DNA from: Nitrospira lenta
GTDB lineage: Bacteria; Nitrospirota; Nitrospiria; Nitrospirales; Nitrospiraceae
Length of the DNA stretch: 64,000 nt
Assembly: GCF_900403705.1 (NCBI RefSeq)
Contig: NZ_OUNR01000001.1
Span: forward strand, 992,001-1,056,000
Direction of reading: 5' to 3'
Shown here: positions 33,873 to 42,837 of the stretch, in pieces
How positions within the stretch are numbered: position 1 is the first letter of the stretch
Layout of the letters: every line of letters begins with the position of its first letter
The notes under the pieces: generated by a model
What the model was told of the DNA's origin: nothing
Seen by the model: the letters and a program-made list of their open reading frames with translations, nothing else
Databases searched by the model: none
Translations under genes and position numbers: made by a program

Positions 33873-34286
33873 TTACGTACACTTCAACACGGTCTCTCGC
33901 ACAATTTGCCAAATCTCTGCCGGAATTTCGCCTAGCCACCGCGCGTCGATCGTGCCGCCAGGCACCGCGCGGTTTTCCTGCTTGGGATCGGTCACCAAAC
34001 GCCAAAGGCGATCGCTCACCGATCCATTCCGCTGGATGACGAACCGACCGACCAGCAACCGAACCAAGACTTCTCCCTCGACGTTCATGGTCACGTACGG
34101 TTGCGGAATCTGAACCGGGCGAAGGGGCGAGAGCCTGATAAAGGGCCGCACCATGGCATCGATCACGCCAGGAGACTCGAACCCCACCGCGACGAAATCG
34201 CAGGGCTCCTTGGGATTGCCCACCAGAAAGAACTGTCCTTCCGTCTCGGCCAGAATGGCTCCGGCTAAACGTCCGACCAGCGCCAT
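33873..34286 (-). CDS. Hypothetical protein embedded in the cobalamin operon (137 aa)
   Basis: I do not recognise this protein. It is soluble, about 137 residues, mixed alpha/beta, with no Cys cluster except a single one at the C-terminus (LKCT). Its ATG shares a base with the stop of cbiH (TGATG), and it ends 7 bases before cbiF, so it is part of the coupled operon. Features such as MVRPFIRLSP and VLVRLLVGRFVIQ show no known catalytic motif. A role in corrin synthesis is inferred only from position. Confidence 0.75.
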   Translation of the reverse strand: MALVGRLAGAILAETEGQFFLVGNPKEPCDFVAVGFESPGVIDAMVRPFIRLSPLRPVQIPQPYVTMNVEGEVLVRLLVGRFVIQRNGSVSDRLWRLVTDPKQENRAVPGGTIDARWLGEIPAEIWQIVRETVLKCT

Positions 34287-35122
34287 CAGTCCACCTCCGA
34301 TGCAGGAGGCACAACGAGCGAAAACCCCGGCCTCTGACCTGGAAGCACGGCCCCGTCGAAACTGTATTTATTGGTATAGCCGCGCGGCGTGACCATGTAG
34401 CCCTCGAACATGAAGGTATTGCTCGACCCGATGATGACGGTGGTCAACATCCCGATCTCGTAATCCAGGAAGGTGTCCAGATCGGTCAAAATTACCTGCT
34501 CCATATCGCGATAGGCGCTCTTCACCAGGGCCACCGGCGTGTTCCCCTCGCGGTGACGCCGGATAATCGCCTGGGTATCCACAATCTGCCTCGTGCGTCT
34601 GCCGCTGGCAGGATTGTATAAACCGATCACGAAATCCGCACTGGCGGCCGCCTCGATCCTTCGTTCGATCACAGACCAGGGGGTCAGCAGATCCGACAGC
34701 GAAATCGAGCAAGAGTCATGGACCAGCGGCGCGCCGACCAGAGAGGCGCAGGAATTGAGCGCGGTCATCCCTGGGACGAGTCGGAGTTCAGGCGAGTCGC
34801 CCCTCTTCCAGCCCATTTCTTTCAACACCTGAAAGACCAAACCTGCCATGCCGTAGACTCCCGCATCGCCGGAGGAGATCAACGAGACCGTGGCGCCATC
34901 CCTCGCCCGTTCAATGGCGGCACGAGCACGGCCAATCTCTTCCGTCATCCCGGTCTTGATGATCTCTTTTCCCTCAAGCAGATGGCGGACCAGCTTGATA
35001 TAGGTGCTATAGCCGACCACGAGCTGGGACTCGGCAATCGCCTTCAAGGCCGCCGGAGTCGCATGGTCCTGCGCGCCAGGCCCGATGCCCACGACATAGA
35101 GAATTCCTTTTGCCTCGCTCAT
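34286..35122 (-). CDS. cbiH: Cobalt-precorrin-3 C17-methyltransferase CbiH/CobJ
   Basis: SAM-dependent enzyme of 278 residues that methylates C17 and drives ring contraction. The start LYVVGIGPGAQDHATPAAL, then VVGYSTYIKLV near 36-46 and SLISSGDAGVYGMAGLV near 81-97, fit CbiH/CobJ. LYNPASGRR near 168 is also typical of this branch. It overlaps cbiG by 4 bases (ATGA) and the next gene by one base. Confidence 0.93.
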   Translation of the reverse strand: MSEAKGILYVVGIGPGAQDHATPAALKAIAESQLVVGYSTYIKLVRHLLEGKEIIKTGMTEEIGRARAAIERARDGATVSLISSGDAGVYGMAGLVFQVLKEMGWKRGDSPELRLVPGMTALNSCASLVGAPLVHDSCSISLSDLLTPWSVIERRIEAAASADFVIGLYNPASGRRTRQIVDTQAIIRRHREGNTPVALVKSAYRDMEQVILTDLDTFLDYEIGMLTTVIIGSSNTFMFEGYMVTPRGYTNKYSFDGAVLPGQRPGFSLVVPPASEVD

Positions 35123-36258
35123 AGCCTGCTCACCTCCATCTGCCGTTTCACAAAGGCCCGCCGCGCCACGGCCAAGGTCATCGATCGTCCCGCTCCCGGC
35201 TCCGTATAAATCTGCTTGGGCACGAGGAGCTCCTCCGCCCCTGCTCCGAGCAATGCAGCGGGCTCCGAAACTCCGCGCGAACCGACATGCTGTTTCACCG
35301 TCTCCGATGGGTTCTGGATACCAGGCACCACGTCCAATTGCTCCGGCGGATAGGTGCGCAACGGCCAGCCATATTTCTCGCTCAAAGCCAGCAATGCCGG
35401 CTCATCCTTCTTCACGTCGATCGTCGCCAGCTCTTTCACCGACTTGGGGGAGAGGCCCTGTTTGGCCAAGAGGGCCAGGACTCCCCGCTCCACCAGATCG
35501 GGAGCCGTGCCCCTGTCGCAGCCGATCCCCAGCACGAGACTCTTTGGACGATAGATCACGGCGTTCTTCCAATGGGCCGGATGAGACAAGCCGATCTCGC
35601 GATCCGTGGCGATCAAAAGAATTTCAAATGCCTCCGGGTCCACTCCCTCCAGCGAGGTGGCGTAACGAACCCCTTCCGGCAAGGGCTTCTCAGCCGGCCA
35701 CCAGTCCGGCTCTCCCGTTTCCTGCACGAAGAGCACCTTGGTCGCATTCACCACCGCGGCGCAGCCTCTCGTCACGTTACGGTCTGCATCATCAAGCGTC
35801 CACCCAAGGTCGCGGCCCAAAATATCCACCGTCAAGGTGCCGATCGCGTCGGACGCGGTCGTCACGACTGAGTGCGCGCCCAAGGCGGTCGCGACCCGTT
35901 CAGTAAAGATATTGCCGCGGCCGACGTGACCGGACAGGACACAGATCGAAAAACGCCCTGCGTCGTCGATACAGACCACCGCCGGATCGACCTTCTTGTT
36001 CTTCAAGAGCGGCGCGATCATCCGCACCACCGCCCCAACACTGATAATGAAAATATGGCAATCGTACGCAGAAAAGGTCTCGATCAACGTCGGGCCCATC
36101 GGGAGCGGCAAGCGTAGCGCACCGGCCGGCGCCGAGGCGATCAGCTTCTCCGAGACGAAGAGGTCCGCGCCGGACAGGTGCGGCAGCAAGCGGGAGGCAA
36201 TCGCAATCCCATGCTTCGTAATGGCATAGACGGCAAACGGTGTACGTTCGGCGGTCAT
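35119..36258 (-). CDS. cbiG: Cobalt-precorrin-5A hydrolase CbiG
   Basis: Protein of 379 residues. It opens the lactone of cobalt-precorrin-5A with loss of acetaldehyde, a step specific to the early-cobalt route. The N-terminal domain begins FAVYAITKHGIAIASRL; the central domain has VGAVVRMIAPLL and CVLSGHVGRGN. The C-terminal CbiG/CobE domain starts around LVLGIGCDRGTAPD near 246. The ATG at 36258 forms ATGA with the cbiL stop, so a longer reading to 36357 is unlikely. Confidence 0.93.
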   Translation of the reverse strand: MTAERTPFAVYAITKHGIAIASRLLPHLSGADLFVSEKLIASAPAGALRLPLPMGPTLIETFSAYDCHIFIISVGAVVRMIAPLLKNKKVDPAVVCIDDAGRFSICVLSGHVGRGNIFTERVATALGAHSVVTTASDAIGTLTVDILGRDLGWTLDDADRNVTRGCAAVVNATKVLFVQETGEPDWWPAEKPLPEGVRYATSLEGVDPEAFEILLIATDREIGLSHPAHWKNAVIYRPKSLVLGIGCDRGTAPDLVERGVLALLAKQGLSPKSVKELATIDVKKDEPALLALSEKYGWPLRTYPPEQLDVVPGIQNPSETVKQHVGSRGVSEPAALLGAGAEELLVPKQIYTEPGAGRSMTLAVARRAFVKRQMEVSRL

Positions 36259-37037
36259 GCCCCGGTCTCTCTGGAAGCCGGGCGCGGCGTGGCCGGGACC
36301 ACACCAGCCAACAATCCGCTCCGTTCCTTGCGCGACACGATCATCATCGCAAAGCAATCGCCCCGCTCGGTTTGGATCGTGCGGATGTCCCGAACGATCC
36401 GCTGTTCAGCCATCGTGGCCTTCGACACATAGACCGCCCGGTCGGTCAGACCCTGCTGCTCCAGCGCCTCAACGACCTTGGGGATCTCGGTGCCCATCTT
36501 CATCAAGACGACGGTGTCGAACAGTTCCAGCACCTGACTCAAATCCTCGACTCCGTAGCTCGCGGGGAGGATGGCGATCCGCTCTTGCCCGTCGGCCAGA
36601 GGAATGCCGGTCACGGAGGGCACCGCCATAATCGACGACACACCAGGAACGACTTCGATGCGGATGCCAGGCCAGCGCAGCGGAGCCTCCCGACGCAGAT
36701 AAATGAAGGTGCTAAAGAGCGACGGATCTCCTTCCGTCGCAAAGGCAACCGACAGCCCTTTTTCCAGACGCTCCCCGATGGCCGTGAAGGCTACATCCCA
36801 GGCAGGCCGCAATCGCTCCGGGTCCTTGTTCATCGGGAACGTCAGAAACATCCGTTCCTGTCCAGGAATCTCGCCCAGAGTTGGCTTGAGGATCTTCCAG
36901 GCCATCGACTCTCCGTAATCGGAGCTGCGCGGCAGGGCAAGGACCTGCGCCTGCTTCAGCACAGTGAGCGCACGCAGCGTGATCAGATCCGGCGCACCGG
37001 GACCGACCCCGACTCCATATAATGTTCCGTAGTTCAT
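36255..37037 (-). CDS. cbiL: Precorrin-2/cobalt-factor II C20-methyltransferase CbiL/CobI
   Basis: SAM-dependent methylase of 260 residues acting at C20, the first corrin-specific methylation. It begins LYGVGVGPGAPDLITLRAL; VAFATEGDPSLFSTFIYL near 98-115 and PGVSSIMAVPSVTGIPLA near 130 are characteristic of the C20 enzymes. It is coupled by 4-base overlaps with cbiET upstream and cbiG downstream. Confidence 0.93.
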   Translation of the reverse strand: MNYGTLYGVGVGPGAPDLITLRALTVLKQAQVLALPRSSDYGESMAWKILKPTLGEIPGQERMFLTFPMNKDPERLRPAWDVAFTAIGERLEKGLSVAFATEGDPSLFSTFIYLRREAPLRWPGIRIEVVPGVSSIMAVPSVTGIPLADGQERIAILPASYGVEDLSQVLELFDTVVLMKMGTEIPKVVEALEQQGLTDRAVYVSKATMAEQRIVRDIRTIQTERGDCFAMMIVSRKERSGLLAGVVPATPRPASRETGA

Positions 37038-38290
37038 GAGACCGCTCCTATCTGACTGGGCTTCTCGACGGCAAAAATTTGAATCGGGTTCAAGGCCTCG
37101 TAACGAAGGTAATGGGCTAAGGGCTCGGCTCGCGATACTTGCAGCAAGGTAACCTCCGGCACCAACCCGCGCTTCCGCAAGGTCTGATAGGTCTCCGCGA
37201 CATTCTCCAAGGTGATGGCATTCACGACCAGGCGGCCGCCCGGTTGCAGCTGGTCCATGACAACGTCGATGATCTCTTCCATGCTCCCTTTGCTGCCACC
37301 GATGAAGACGGCATCGGGCGCTTCCAGACCGGTCAGCGCCTCCGGCGCTCGGCCCGCGATGACGCGCACATTGTCCACCGCATGGGCCAACAGATTTTCG
37401 CGGCAGATCTCGACGCCCTCCGGATCGACCTCGATCGCGTAGACCAGGCCTTTTGGCGCCAGCAACGCCGCCTCGATCGACACAGATCCGGAACCGGCCC
37501 CGATATCCCAGACCACACTGTCCGGTCTAATCCCCATCGCGGCCAGCGACAACAATCGCACTTCACGCTTCGTGATGAGGCCCTTCTTCGGCATCCGCTT
37601 CGCGAATTGATCCTCATGGAGGAACGGAATGGTGCAGGGAGCGCGCCAGGAGGGATCGGAGCGGACGAGCAACAGCACATTGAGCGGCCCGACATCTTGA
37701 CAAGTAGCAAGCACCGCTACGTCGAATCGCCGAACCTTTTCATCCGGACCGCCAAGATTCTCACAGACCCAGGCCTCCCAGGCAGTCTCTCCATGTAGGA
37801 CCATGCACTGAGCTAACACCGATGGCGAATTCTTTTCATCGGTGAAAATCGCCACCTTCGCCTGGCCCTTGAGCCTGGTCAGGAATCCCTCGGACGAGCG
37901 GCCATGCAAGGAGACAAACGCAGCATCGTCCCACTTCAATCCGGCTCGCGCAAAGGCCCACTGCATCGAACTGGGCTGAGGCAGTACCTCGACATGCTCG
38001 GTGCCTAGCCTCTTAATCACCAGGCTGCCGATGCCGAAAAACAAAGGATCGCCGGACGCCACCACACAGACATTCTGTTCCTCTGCCAGTTCCGCCACCT
38101 GGTCGAGCACCGACGCCACGCCGCCCTTGAGGACAATCTTCTCGCCCTGAAACTGCGGGAAAAATTCAAGATGGCGCTCGCCCCCCACGAGCACCCCCGC
38201 CTTCATGACCGCATTCACGGCGCGGCTCGTCAGGCTCGCACAGCCGTCGTCCCCGATCCCGATCAAAGTAATGGCGCGCCGTGAACTCAT
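37034..38290 (-). CDS. cobL: Precorrin-6B/7 methyltransferase CbiET (CobL), C5/C15-methylating and decarboxylating
   Basis: Fused protein of 418 residues. The N-terminal CbiE methylase has LIGIGDDGCASLT, VVASGDPLFFGIG and QPSSMQWAFARAG. The C-terminal CbiT part has the class I SAM motif VWDIGAGSGSVSIEAALLA near 250, AIEVDPEGVEIC near 275 and DAVFIGGSKG. It methylates C5 and C15 and decarboxylates the acetate side chain. Overlaps of 4 bases join it to its neighbours. Confidence 0.93.
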   Translation of the reverse strand: MSSRRAITLIGIGDDGCASLTSRAVNAVMKAGVLVGGERHLEFFPQFQGEKIVLKGGVASVLDQVAELAEEQNVCVVASGDPLFFGIGSLVIKRLGTEHVEVLPQPSSMQWAFARAGLKWDDAAFVSLHGRSSEGFLTRLKGQAKVAIFTDEKNSPSVLAQCMVLHGETAWEAWVCENLGGPDEKVRRFDVAVLATCQDVGPLNVLLLVRSDPSWRAPCTIPFLHEDQFAKRMPKKGLITKREVRLLSLAAMGIRPDSVVWDIGAGSGSVSIEAALLAPKGLVYAIEVDPEGVEICRENLLAHAVDNVRVIAGRAPEALTGLEAPDAVFIGGSKGSMEEIIDVVMDQLQPGGRLVVNAITLENVAETYQTLRKRGLVPEVTLLQVSRAEPLAHYLRYEALNPIQIFAVEKPSQIGAVS

Positions 38291-38937
38291 GCCGGCGTCT
38301 TTGCCGAGAGGAGCAACAGGGCATGGATGATCGCAACGGCGATGGGGCTGCCCCCCTTGCGGCCGCGCGCCACGATAAAGGGAGTCGAGAGCTCCAGCGT
38401 CACGTCCTTCGACTCAGCCGCCGACACGAACCCAACCGGCACGCCGATGATGAGAGCCGGCTTCGCTCCCTCCTCGCGAATCAAACGGGCCAGCTCCAAT
38501 AACGCGGTCGGAGCATTGCCGATCGCCACCACCGCTCCATCGAGCAGCGTGAGGCGATGCGCCTTTTTCATGGCCTCAATCGCGCGCGTCGAGTTGTTGG
38601 CCTTGGCCGTCGCGATCACGTCTGCGTCCGAAATAAACGAATAGACTTTGCACCCATAGGAAGACAGCCGCTCTTCGTTCAGGCCGGCAGAAATCATCTT
38701 CACATCGACCAAGAGAGGGCAGCCTCCTTGAAGAGCCACCACCCCGGCGCGCATCGCATCGGGATGGAATCGCATCAGGGTCTTAAATTCGAAATCCGCC
38801 GTGGCATGGATCACCCGGCGCACCACTTCCCATTCATCCGGCCTGAAATCGTGCGGACCTGCTTCCTGATCAATGATCGCGAAACTGCCATCCTCAATAC
38901 TCCGCCCGAGCGCGGTCATCTGCCTCATATCATTCAT
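38287..38937 (-). CDS. cbiC: Precorrin-8X methylmutase CbiC/CobH
   Basis: Enzyme of 216 residues that moves the C11 methyl group to C12 to give (hydrogeno)cobyrinate. Diagnostic stretches are RVIHATADFEF near 42, the conserved His of the HATAD motif, and AIGNAPTALLEL near 135, with GVPVGFVSAAESK following. The ATG at 38937 is preceded by GGAGG and overlaps the cbiD stop as ATGA. A longer reading to 39297 lies in cbiD sequence. Confidence 0.94.
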   Translation of the reverse strand: MNDMRQMTALGRSIEDGSFAIIDQEAGPHDFRPDEWEVVRRVIHATADFEFKTLMRFHPDAMRAGVVALQGGCPLLVDVKMISAGLNEERLSSYGCKVYSFISDADVIATAKANNSTRAIEAMKKAHRLTLLDGAVVAIGNAPTALLELARLIREEGAKPALIIGVPVGFVSAAESKDVTLELSTPFIVARGRKGGSPIAVAIIHALLLLSAKTPA

Positions 38938-40043
38938 GTCTGAACCTCCGGGTAACGACCGAGCAACGAGCCGCCGAAATCTACCAGACAGGTTTCCACC
39001 GCCAGCGTGCCGCCCGCGTGAACCTGACAATGTTCGACAACCCTCTTGCAAACCAACGACGTGATGCCGACGAGGCCTGCCTCGCGGCATAATTCCAACA
39101 CATGGCGGGCCGTATTGGCCTGGCGGATAGCGGCCACCAACTCGTCCGACGCCGATAACTCGGCTGCCAGCGACGCCAGAAATTCCATATCCACTTCCGA
39201 TCCGGCGGCATGCGTCTGCATCTTGCCGTTGGCCATCTTCGACAATTTCCCCATCATCCCGACGATGATGGCGCGCACGATTCCTCGCTTCGCACATTGT
39301 TTGACGCCGACGCCGATAAAATCGCCCACCTGGATAAAGGCCTGTTCCGGCAACTGCGGATAGAGGGCCATCGCATACTGTTCCGATTTGCCGCCGGTCG
39401 TCAGCACCAACTCGCGCAGCCCGCCGGCCGCTGCGACATCGATCTCCTGCATCACGCTCGCCTTGAACGCCGCCGTGGAATAGGGCCTCACGATGCCGGT
39501 CGTGCCGAGGATGGAGATGCCGCCCAGGAGGCCGAGCCGCGCGTTGGTGGTCTGCTTGGCCATCTCTTCACCGCCCGGCACACTGATCGTCACGACTGCG
39601 CCTCCGTAGGGAGCGCCGGCGAGTTCTTCTCCCACCATCTCCGTGATATTGCGCCGCGGGACCGGGTTGATCGCAGGCCCGCCGATCTCTAAACCCAACC
39701 CGGTTTTGGTGACCGTGGCCACGCCCTGACCTCCCCTGATCTCGATGCCTGGTTCGGTGCGCAACTCGACTTCCGCCGTCAACTCGGCTCCATGCGTACA
39801 GTCGGGATCGTCGCCTGCATCCTTGATGATGCTGCAAATCGCACGGTTCTCCAGCCGCTCGCAACGGGCGAGCGCGAACGTGACGCGTGTCCGATTCGGC
39901 AAGGTCGTTTCAATTTCAGACAGCATGGCACCCTTCACGAGACAGCGAGCCGCGGCCTTGGCAGCCGCTGCGGCGCATGCGCCGGTGGTGAACCCGGTGC
40001 GCAACCCCTTTCGATCTTTCGGCGGTACGCTCTTATCCATCAC
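38934..40043 (-). CDS. cbiD: Cobalt-precorrin-5B C1-methyltransferase CbiD
   Basis: Protein of 369 residues. It is the C1-methylating enzyme of the early-cobalt route, unrelated to the other tetrapyrrole methylases. It opens with LRTGFTTGACAAAAAKAA near 13-30, the family signature. GVATVTKTGLGLEIGGPAINPVPR-type residues lie near 110, and GGLRELVLTTGGKSE near 210. Its start overlaps the preceding 123-residue gene by 4 bases, and it overlaps cbiC by 4. Confidence 0.95.
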   Translation of the reverse strand: MMDKSVPPKDRKGLRTGFTTGACAAAAAKAAARCLVKGAMLSEIETTLPNRTRVTFALARCERLENRAICSIIKDAGDDPDCTHGAELTAEVELRTEPGIEIRGGQGVATVTKTGLGLEIGGPAINPVPRRNITEMVGEELAGAPYGGAVVTISVPGGEEMAKQTTNARLGLLGGISILGTTGIVRPYSTAAFKASVMQEIDVAAAGGLRELVLTTGGKSEQYAMALYPQLPEQAFIQVGDFIGVGVKQCAKRGIVRAIIVGMMGKLSKMANGKMQTHAAGSEVDMEFLASLAAELSASDELVAAIRQANTARHVLELCREAGLVGITSLVCKRVVEHCQVHAGGTLAVETCLVDFGGSLLGRYPEVQT

Positions 40044-40411
40044 TCATGTCCCGCCAGCCCACTAAAACACTCACGAATCTTTGCCGCACGTTCAGGGGTG
40101 TAATTCTCTGCCTTCGCCCGATTCGTACCCCGGAACGTCACCCGACAGAGCAACTCCCCATCCGGCCCTGCTAATTCCAGCGCCGCATTAGCCTCATCCT
40201 GCTGTCGATAGAGAAGCCTGCTTCCAGCCTCGATCTTGAGATGCACATGGGTCTGTCCCTCTTCGCCCAGCGTAACCCACTCAGCCCCCTGCCGCACAGT
40301 GAGGAGGCCATGGACCTCGGCGATCGCGCCGGACGAACGAACGATGACGCTCGTCTCCCCAAACTCAAGTGCGGTTTCCAGCGCGGCAAGAATCTGCTCC
40401 CGTCCGGTCAT
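40040..40411 (-). CDS. Hypothetical protein between an FNR-like reductase and cbiD (123 aa)
   Basis: I cannot name this 123-residue protein. It appears mostly beta-strand (SVIVRSSGAIAEVHG, THVHLKIEAGSRLLYRQQD), with a conserved-looking CRVTFRG near 86 and a helical C-terminus. It overlaps the FNR-like reductase and cbiD by 4 bases each (ATGA), so it is translated with them. The fold could resemble small heme- or tetrapyrrole-handling proteins, but this is a guess from strand pattern and position. Confidence 0.75.
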   Translation of the reverse strand: MTGREQILAALETALEFGETSVIVRSSGAIAEVHGLLTVRQGAEWVTLGEEGQTHVHLKIEAGSRLLYRQQDEANAALELAGPDGELLCRVTFRGTNRAKAENYTPERAAKIRECFSGLAGHE

Positions 40412-41133
40412 GCGGACTTCTTCGGCATATTGAAGAACGACTCCACCTGTTCCTTGCTCACGGCCACTCCTGCCGCCACCAAATCGTCGAGCAATGCCAG
40501 GTTCACGACTCCATCGCCCGCAATGAAGGCCTGAGTGAGATCGCCACGCGACAACACTTCACAAAGCATGGCGCTGGCATAAGGAACCCGCTCCGGATGA
40601 CCAACTGCGGGAATCGCCTCGATTCGCACCTCGCCACAAGCCACGGGAACCTGATTCTTCACGAACTCGTCCGGGAGAAAATACTCCGCCGAGTCGCGCA
40701 GCCACATGAGCCGGGCCTGAGGGAGCAACGGCGCAAAACGGGTCGCGCGTAAGAGTCCCAGCGCAGCGGTGATCCCTGTATCCGTCGCCAGGATCAAAGT
40801 CCTGCCTGAGACATCCTCTCTCGGGAAAAACTTGCCCCAGGGTCCGCTGAACGAAACGTCCGTTCCCGCTGCCAGTCCGTGCACGAAGGCGGAACCCAAT
40901 CCATCGGGAATACGCTTCACCGCGAGTTGAAAGCGACATTGTTCCGCATCGCCGGTGAGGAGCGAGTAGGCCCGCTTGACGGCTTTGCCGTTCGGCAACA
41001 CGATTCGACTATCAAGGATGAGGTACTGTCCGCCGATGAACCCCAAGGGCTCGGCCGCGCATAGATCGAGGAGCAGAGTATCGGGCCCCAGCCTCTCGGT
41101 TTCCACCACTCTGGCAGTCTTCGCTACGGCCAT
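40408..41133 (-). CDS. FNR-like FAD/NAD(P)-binding oxidoreductase in the cobalamin operon
   Basis: Protein of 241 residues. The FAD-binding motif RAYSLLTG lies near 54-61, a flavin phosphate loop around FSGPWGKFF near 95, and the nucleotide-binding stretch ILATDTGITAALGLLRA near 112. No iron-sulfur cluster Cys set is present. Ferredoxin-NADP-reductase folds move electrons between NAD(P)H and flavin or partner proteins. The operon has no recognisable CbiJ/CobK, so this enzyme could supply the precorrin-6A reduction, or reduce cobalt for adenosylation. That is inference from context. It lies 5 bases after the DUF3209 gene. Confidence 0.82.
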   Translation of the reverse strand: MAVAKTARVVETERLGPDTLLLDLCAAEPLGFIGGQYLILDSRIVLPNGKAVKRAYSLLTGDAEQCRFQLAVKRIPDGLGSAFVHGLAAGTDVSFSGPWGKFFPREDVSGRTLILATDTGITAALGLLRATRFAPLLPQARLMWLRDSAEYFLPDEFVKNQVPVACGEVRIEAIPAVGHPERVPYASAMLCEVLSRGDLTQAFIAGDGVVNLALLDDLVAAGVAVSKEQVESFFNMPKKSA

Positions 41134-41138
41134 TGCTG

Positions 41139-41513
41139 CTACTCCGCCGGATAAATCTCATGAACAAAGTCATGCATCTCATCGAGATCGCGATAGAGGT
41201 GAGTGAGCCCTTCGATCTGATGGGCCAGATCGAGATCGACCTTCTTCGTGAGCACCACCAGCGTACGCAGATAGGGCAGCTTCGGATCGTCGGCGCGGGT
41301 GGCAGACACGCGCTCTTCAAGCGCAGCTACCGCCGTCTCATAAAACTGCTTGAGCGTGGCCAAGTCCTTGGCGCCGCACATGGAACGAATCGGCCCCGGT
41401 TGATCGGCCCCGGTCCCCAGCTCCGCCAACTCATGCTGCCGTTCGGCTTCGTTCTTCACTCCCAACACTTCCATCAAACCTAGCCGCAACCCTGCGATTT
41501 CATGACAGGCCAT
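41139..41513 (-). CDS. DUF3209-type protein of the cobalamin operon
   Basis: Small helical protein of 124 residues starting MACHEIAGLRLGLMEVLG, with AERQHELAELG near 23-33. I recognise this as the DUF3209 family, which from memory is found in cobalamin gene clusters; its function is not established. CHE near the N-terminus and a Cys in RSMCGAKD could bind metal. The ATG at 41513 has GGAGGA upstream, which decides against the longer frame to 41603 lying in cbiX. Confidence 0.75.
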   Translation of the reverse strand: MACHEIAGLRLGLMEVLGVKNEAERQHELAELGTGADQPGPIRSMCGAKDLATLKQFYETAVAALEERVSATRADDPKLPYLRTLVVLTKKVDLDLAHQIEGLTHLYRDLDEMHDFVHEIYPAE

Positions 41514-41526
41514 CGTCTCTCCTCCG

Positions 41527-42708
41527 TTACTGCATAATGTTATCGACCAGGCGACTGACGAGCCGATCGCCGAGCAGATGCTCCTCGACCAACTCCTTCG
41601 CATCCGTCTCTTTCACACCCCGATACCAAATGCCATCAGGATAGACCGCGACCGTCGGTCCTTCCCCGCAGCGGCCCATGCAGGAGGTCTTCGTCACGCG
41701 AATATCCTGATCCCGCCCGGCGTCCTTCAACAGCCGCCGCAATGTAGCAATGAGGGGAATGCTCCCGCCATCGGCACAATCGACATTCCCGCAGACCAGG
41801 ACATGTTTAGCCAGCGGGCGATGGGCATGCACGTGCGGCATAGCTTGCGCGTGGGTGAAACCGTGCCGCAGACTCCAGAGCAGCGCTTTGAGCCCGCCCA
41901 CATGCTCGGTCACAGCGGACACCGGCACACGATACTGACAGGTATCGCAGGGGAGCGGCCGCTCCCCTCCCGTCGCTTCGGCCAGGCGCTCGTCCATCAA
42001 GCGGAGCAACCGGTCGTCGATTCCCAAATGGGGTACCAGTTCGGTCTTGATCCAGGGATAGCGCGCTTGGAACGATTCCACCTGCTCGCGAATTTTCGTG
42101 ATCAGTCTTCCGCCGAAGAGAAAGTAGGGAGCCACGACGATCCGCTCTGGGCGCGCGCGCGCGACCAGCTCCACCGTCTCCTCAAACAGCGGTCTCGTCA
42201 CGCCGATGAAACAGGGCACCACCCACCCGATCTCGCGCCCCTCGGCAAGGAGACGAACAACTTTACAGAAGTCCCCGTTCGCATCCGGGTCGCTTGAACC
42301 ACGGCCCACGACCACGACGGCAGTCTTCGAGGATTCACGGGCACCTTCCAGCGCCGCCCGCGCCCGCTCAAAGGCCAGCTCCACGAGATTGGGATGGATG
42401 CCCAAGGCATTGGCCACGATAAAACGGACGGAGGGAAACTCTTGCCGAGCCTGCGAGAGTGCGAGCGGAATATCGTTCTTCACATGCCCCGCGGCAAAAA
42501 GGAACAACGGCAGGACCACAACGGAATCGGCCCGTTGCGCCAACTCGCGAAGCGCGGTGGCCAATGACGGGCGGGCCAGCTCCACATAGCCGTGCGCCAC
42601 ATCAAGATCGGGTCGCGCCGCGCGAAAGGCTGCCACCAAGGCCTCGAACTCACCATTGGCATTGGAATCACGGCTGCCGTGCCCGACGATGAGCAATCCC
42701 GTCGTCAT
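41527..42708 (-). CDS. cbiX: Sirohydrochlorin cobaltochelatase CbiX, long form with C-terminal [2Fe-2S] domain
   Basis: Protein of 393 residues that inserts cobalt into sirohydrochlorin, committing the early-cobalt route. The N-terminal half has GHGSRDSN near 9 and AGHVKNDIP near 75, with the metal-binding His residues. The second half is an internal repeat (GRGSSDPDANGD, FGGRLITKI) in which both His are replaced. A Cys/His-rich linker (PCDTCQYR, AMPHVHAHRP) leads to a thioredoxin-like ferredoxin domain with CGNVDC and CMGRC. The ATG at 42708 is chosen because a longer frame enters riboswitch leader sequence. First gene of the cobalamin operon. Confidence 0.9.
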   Translation of the reverse strand: MTTGLLIVGHGSRDSNANGEFEALVAAFRAARPDLDVAHGYVELARPSLATALRELAQRADSVVVLPLFLFAAGHVKNDIPLALSQARQEFPSVRFIVANALGIHPNLVELAFERARAALEGARESSKTAVVVVGRGSSDPDANGDFCKVVRLLAEGREIGWVVPCFIGVTRPLFEETVELVARARPERIVVAPYFLFGGRLITKIREQVESFQARYPWIKTELVPHLGIDDRLLRLMDERLAEATGGERPLPCDTCQYRVPVSAVTEHVGGLKALLWSLRHGFTHAQAMPHVHAHRPLAKHVLVCGNVDCADGGSIPLIATLRRLLKDAGRDQDIRVTKTSCMGRCGEGPTVAVYPDGIWYRGVKETDAKELVEEHLLGDRLVSRLVDNIMQ

Positions 42709-42837
42709 GCGACACAAACCGTGGGAGAGGCTGCCGGCATAATAAAACCTCCAGCTCCACAACAGGAACAAGAGGTCGCATGCCAAAAAGGCAGGAGAGA
42801 TCCTCCGTTACCGCGCGGAGAAACCGTACTATGTCAG

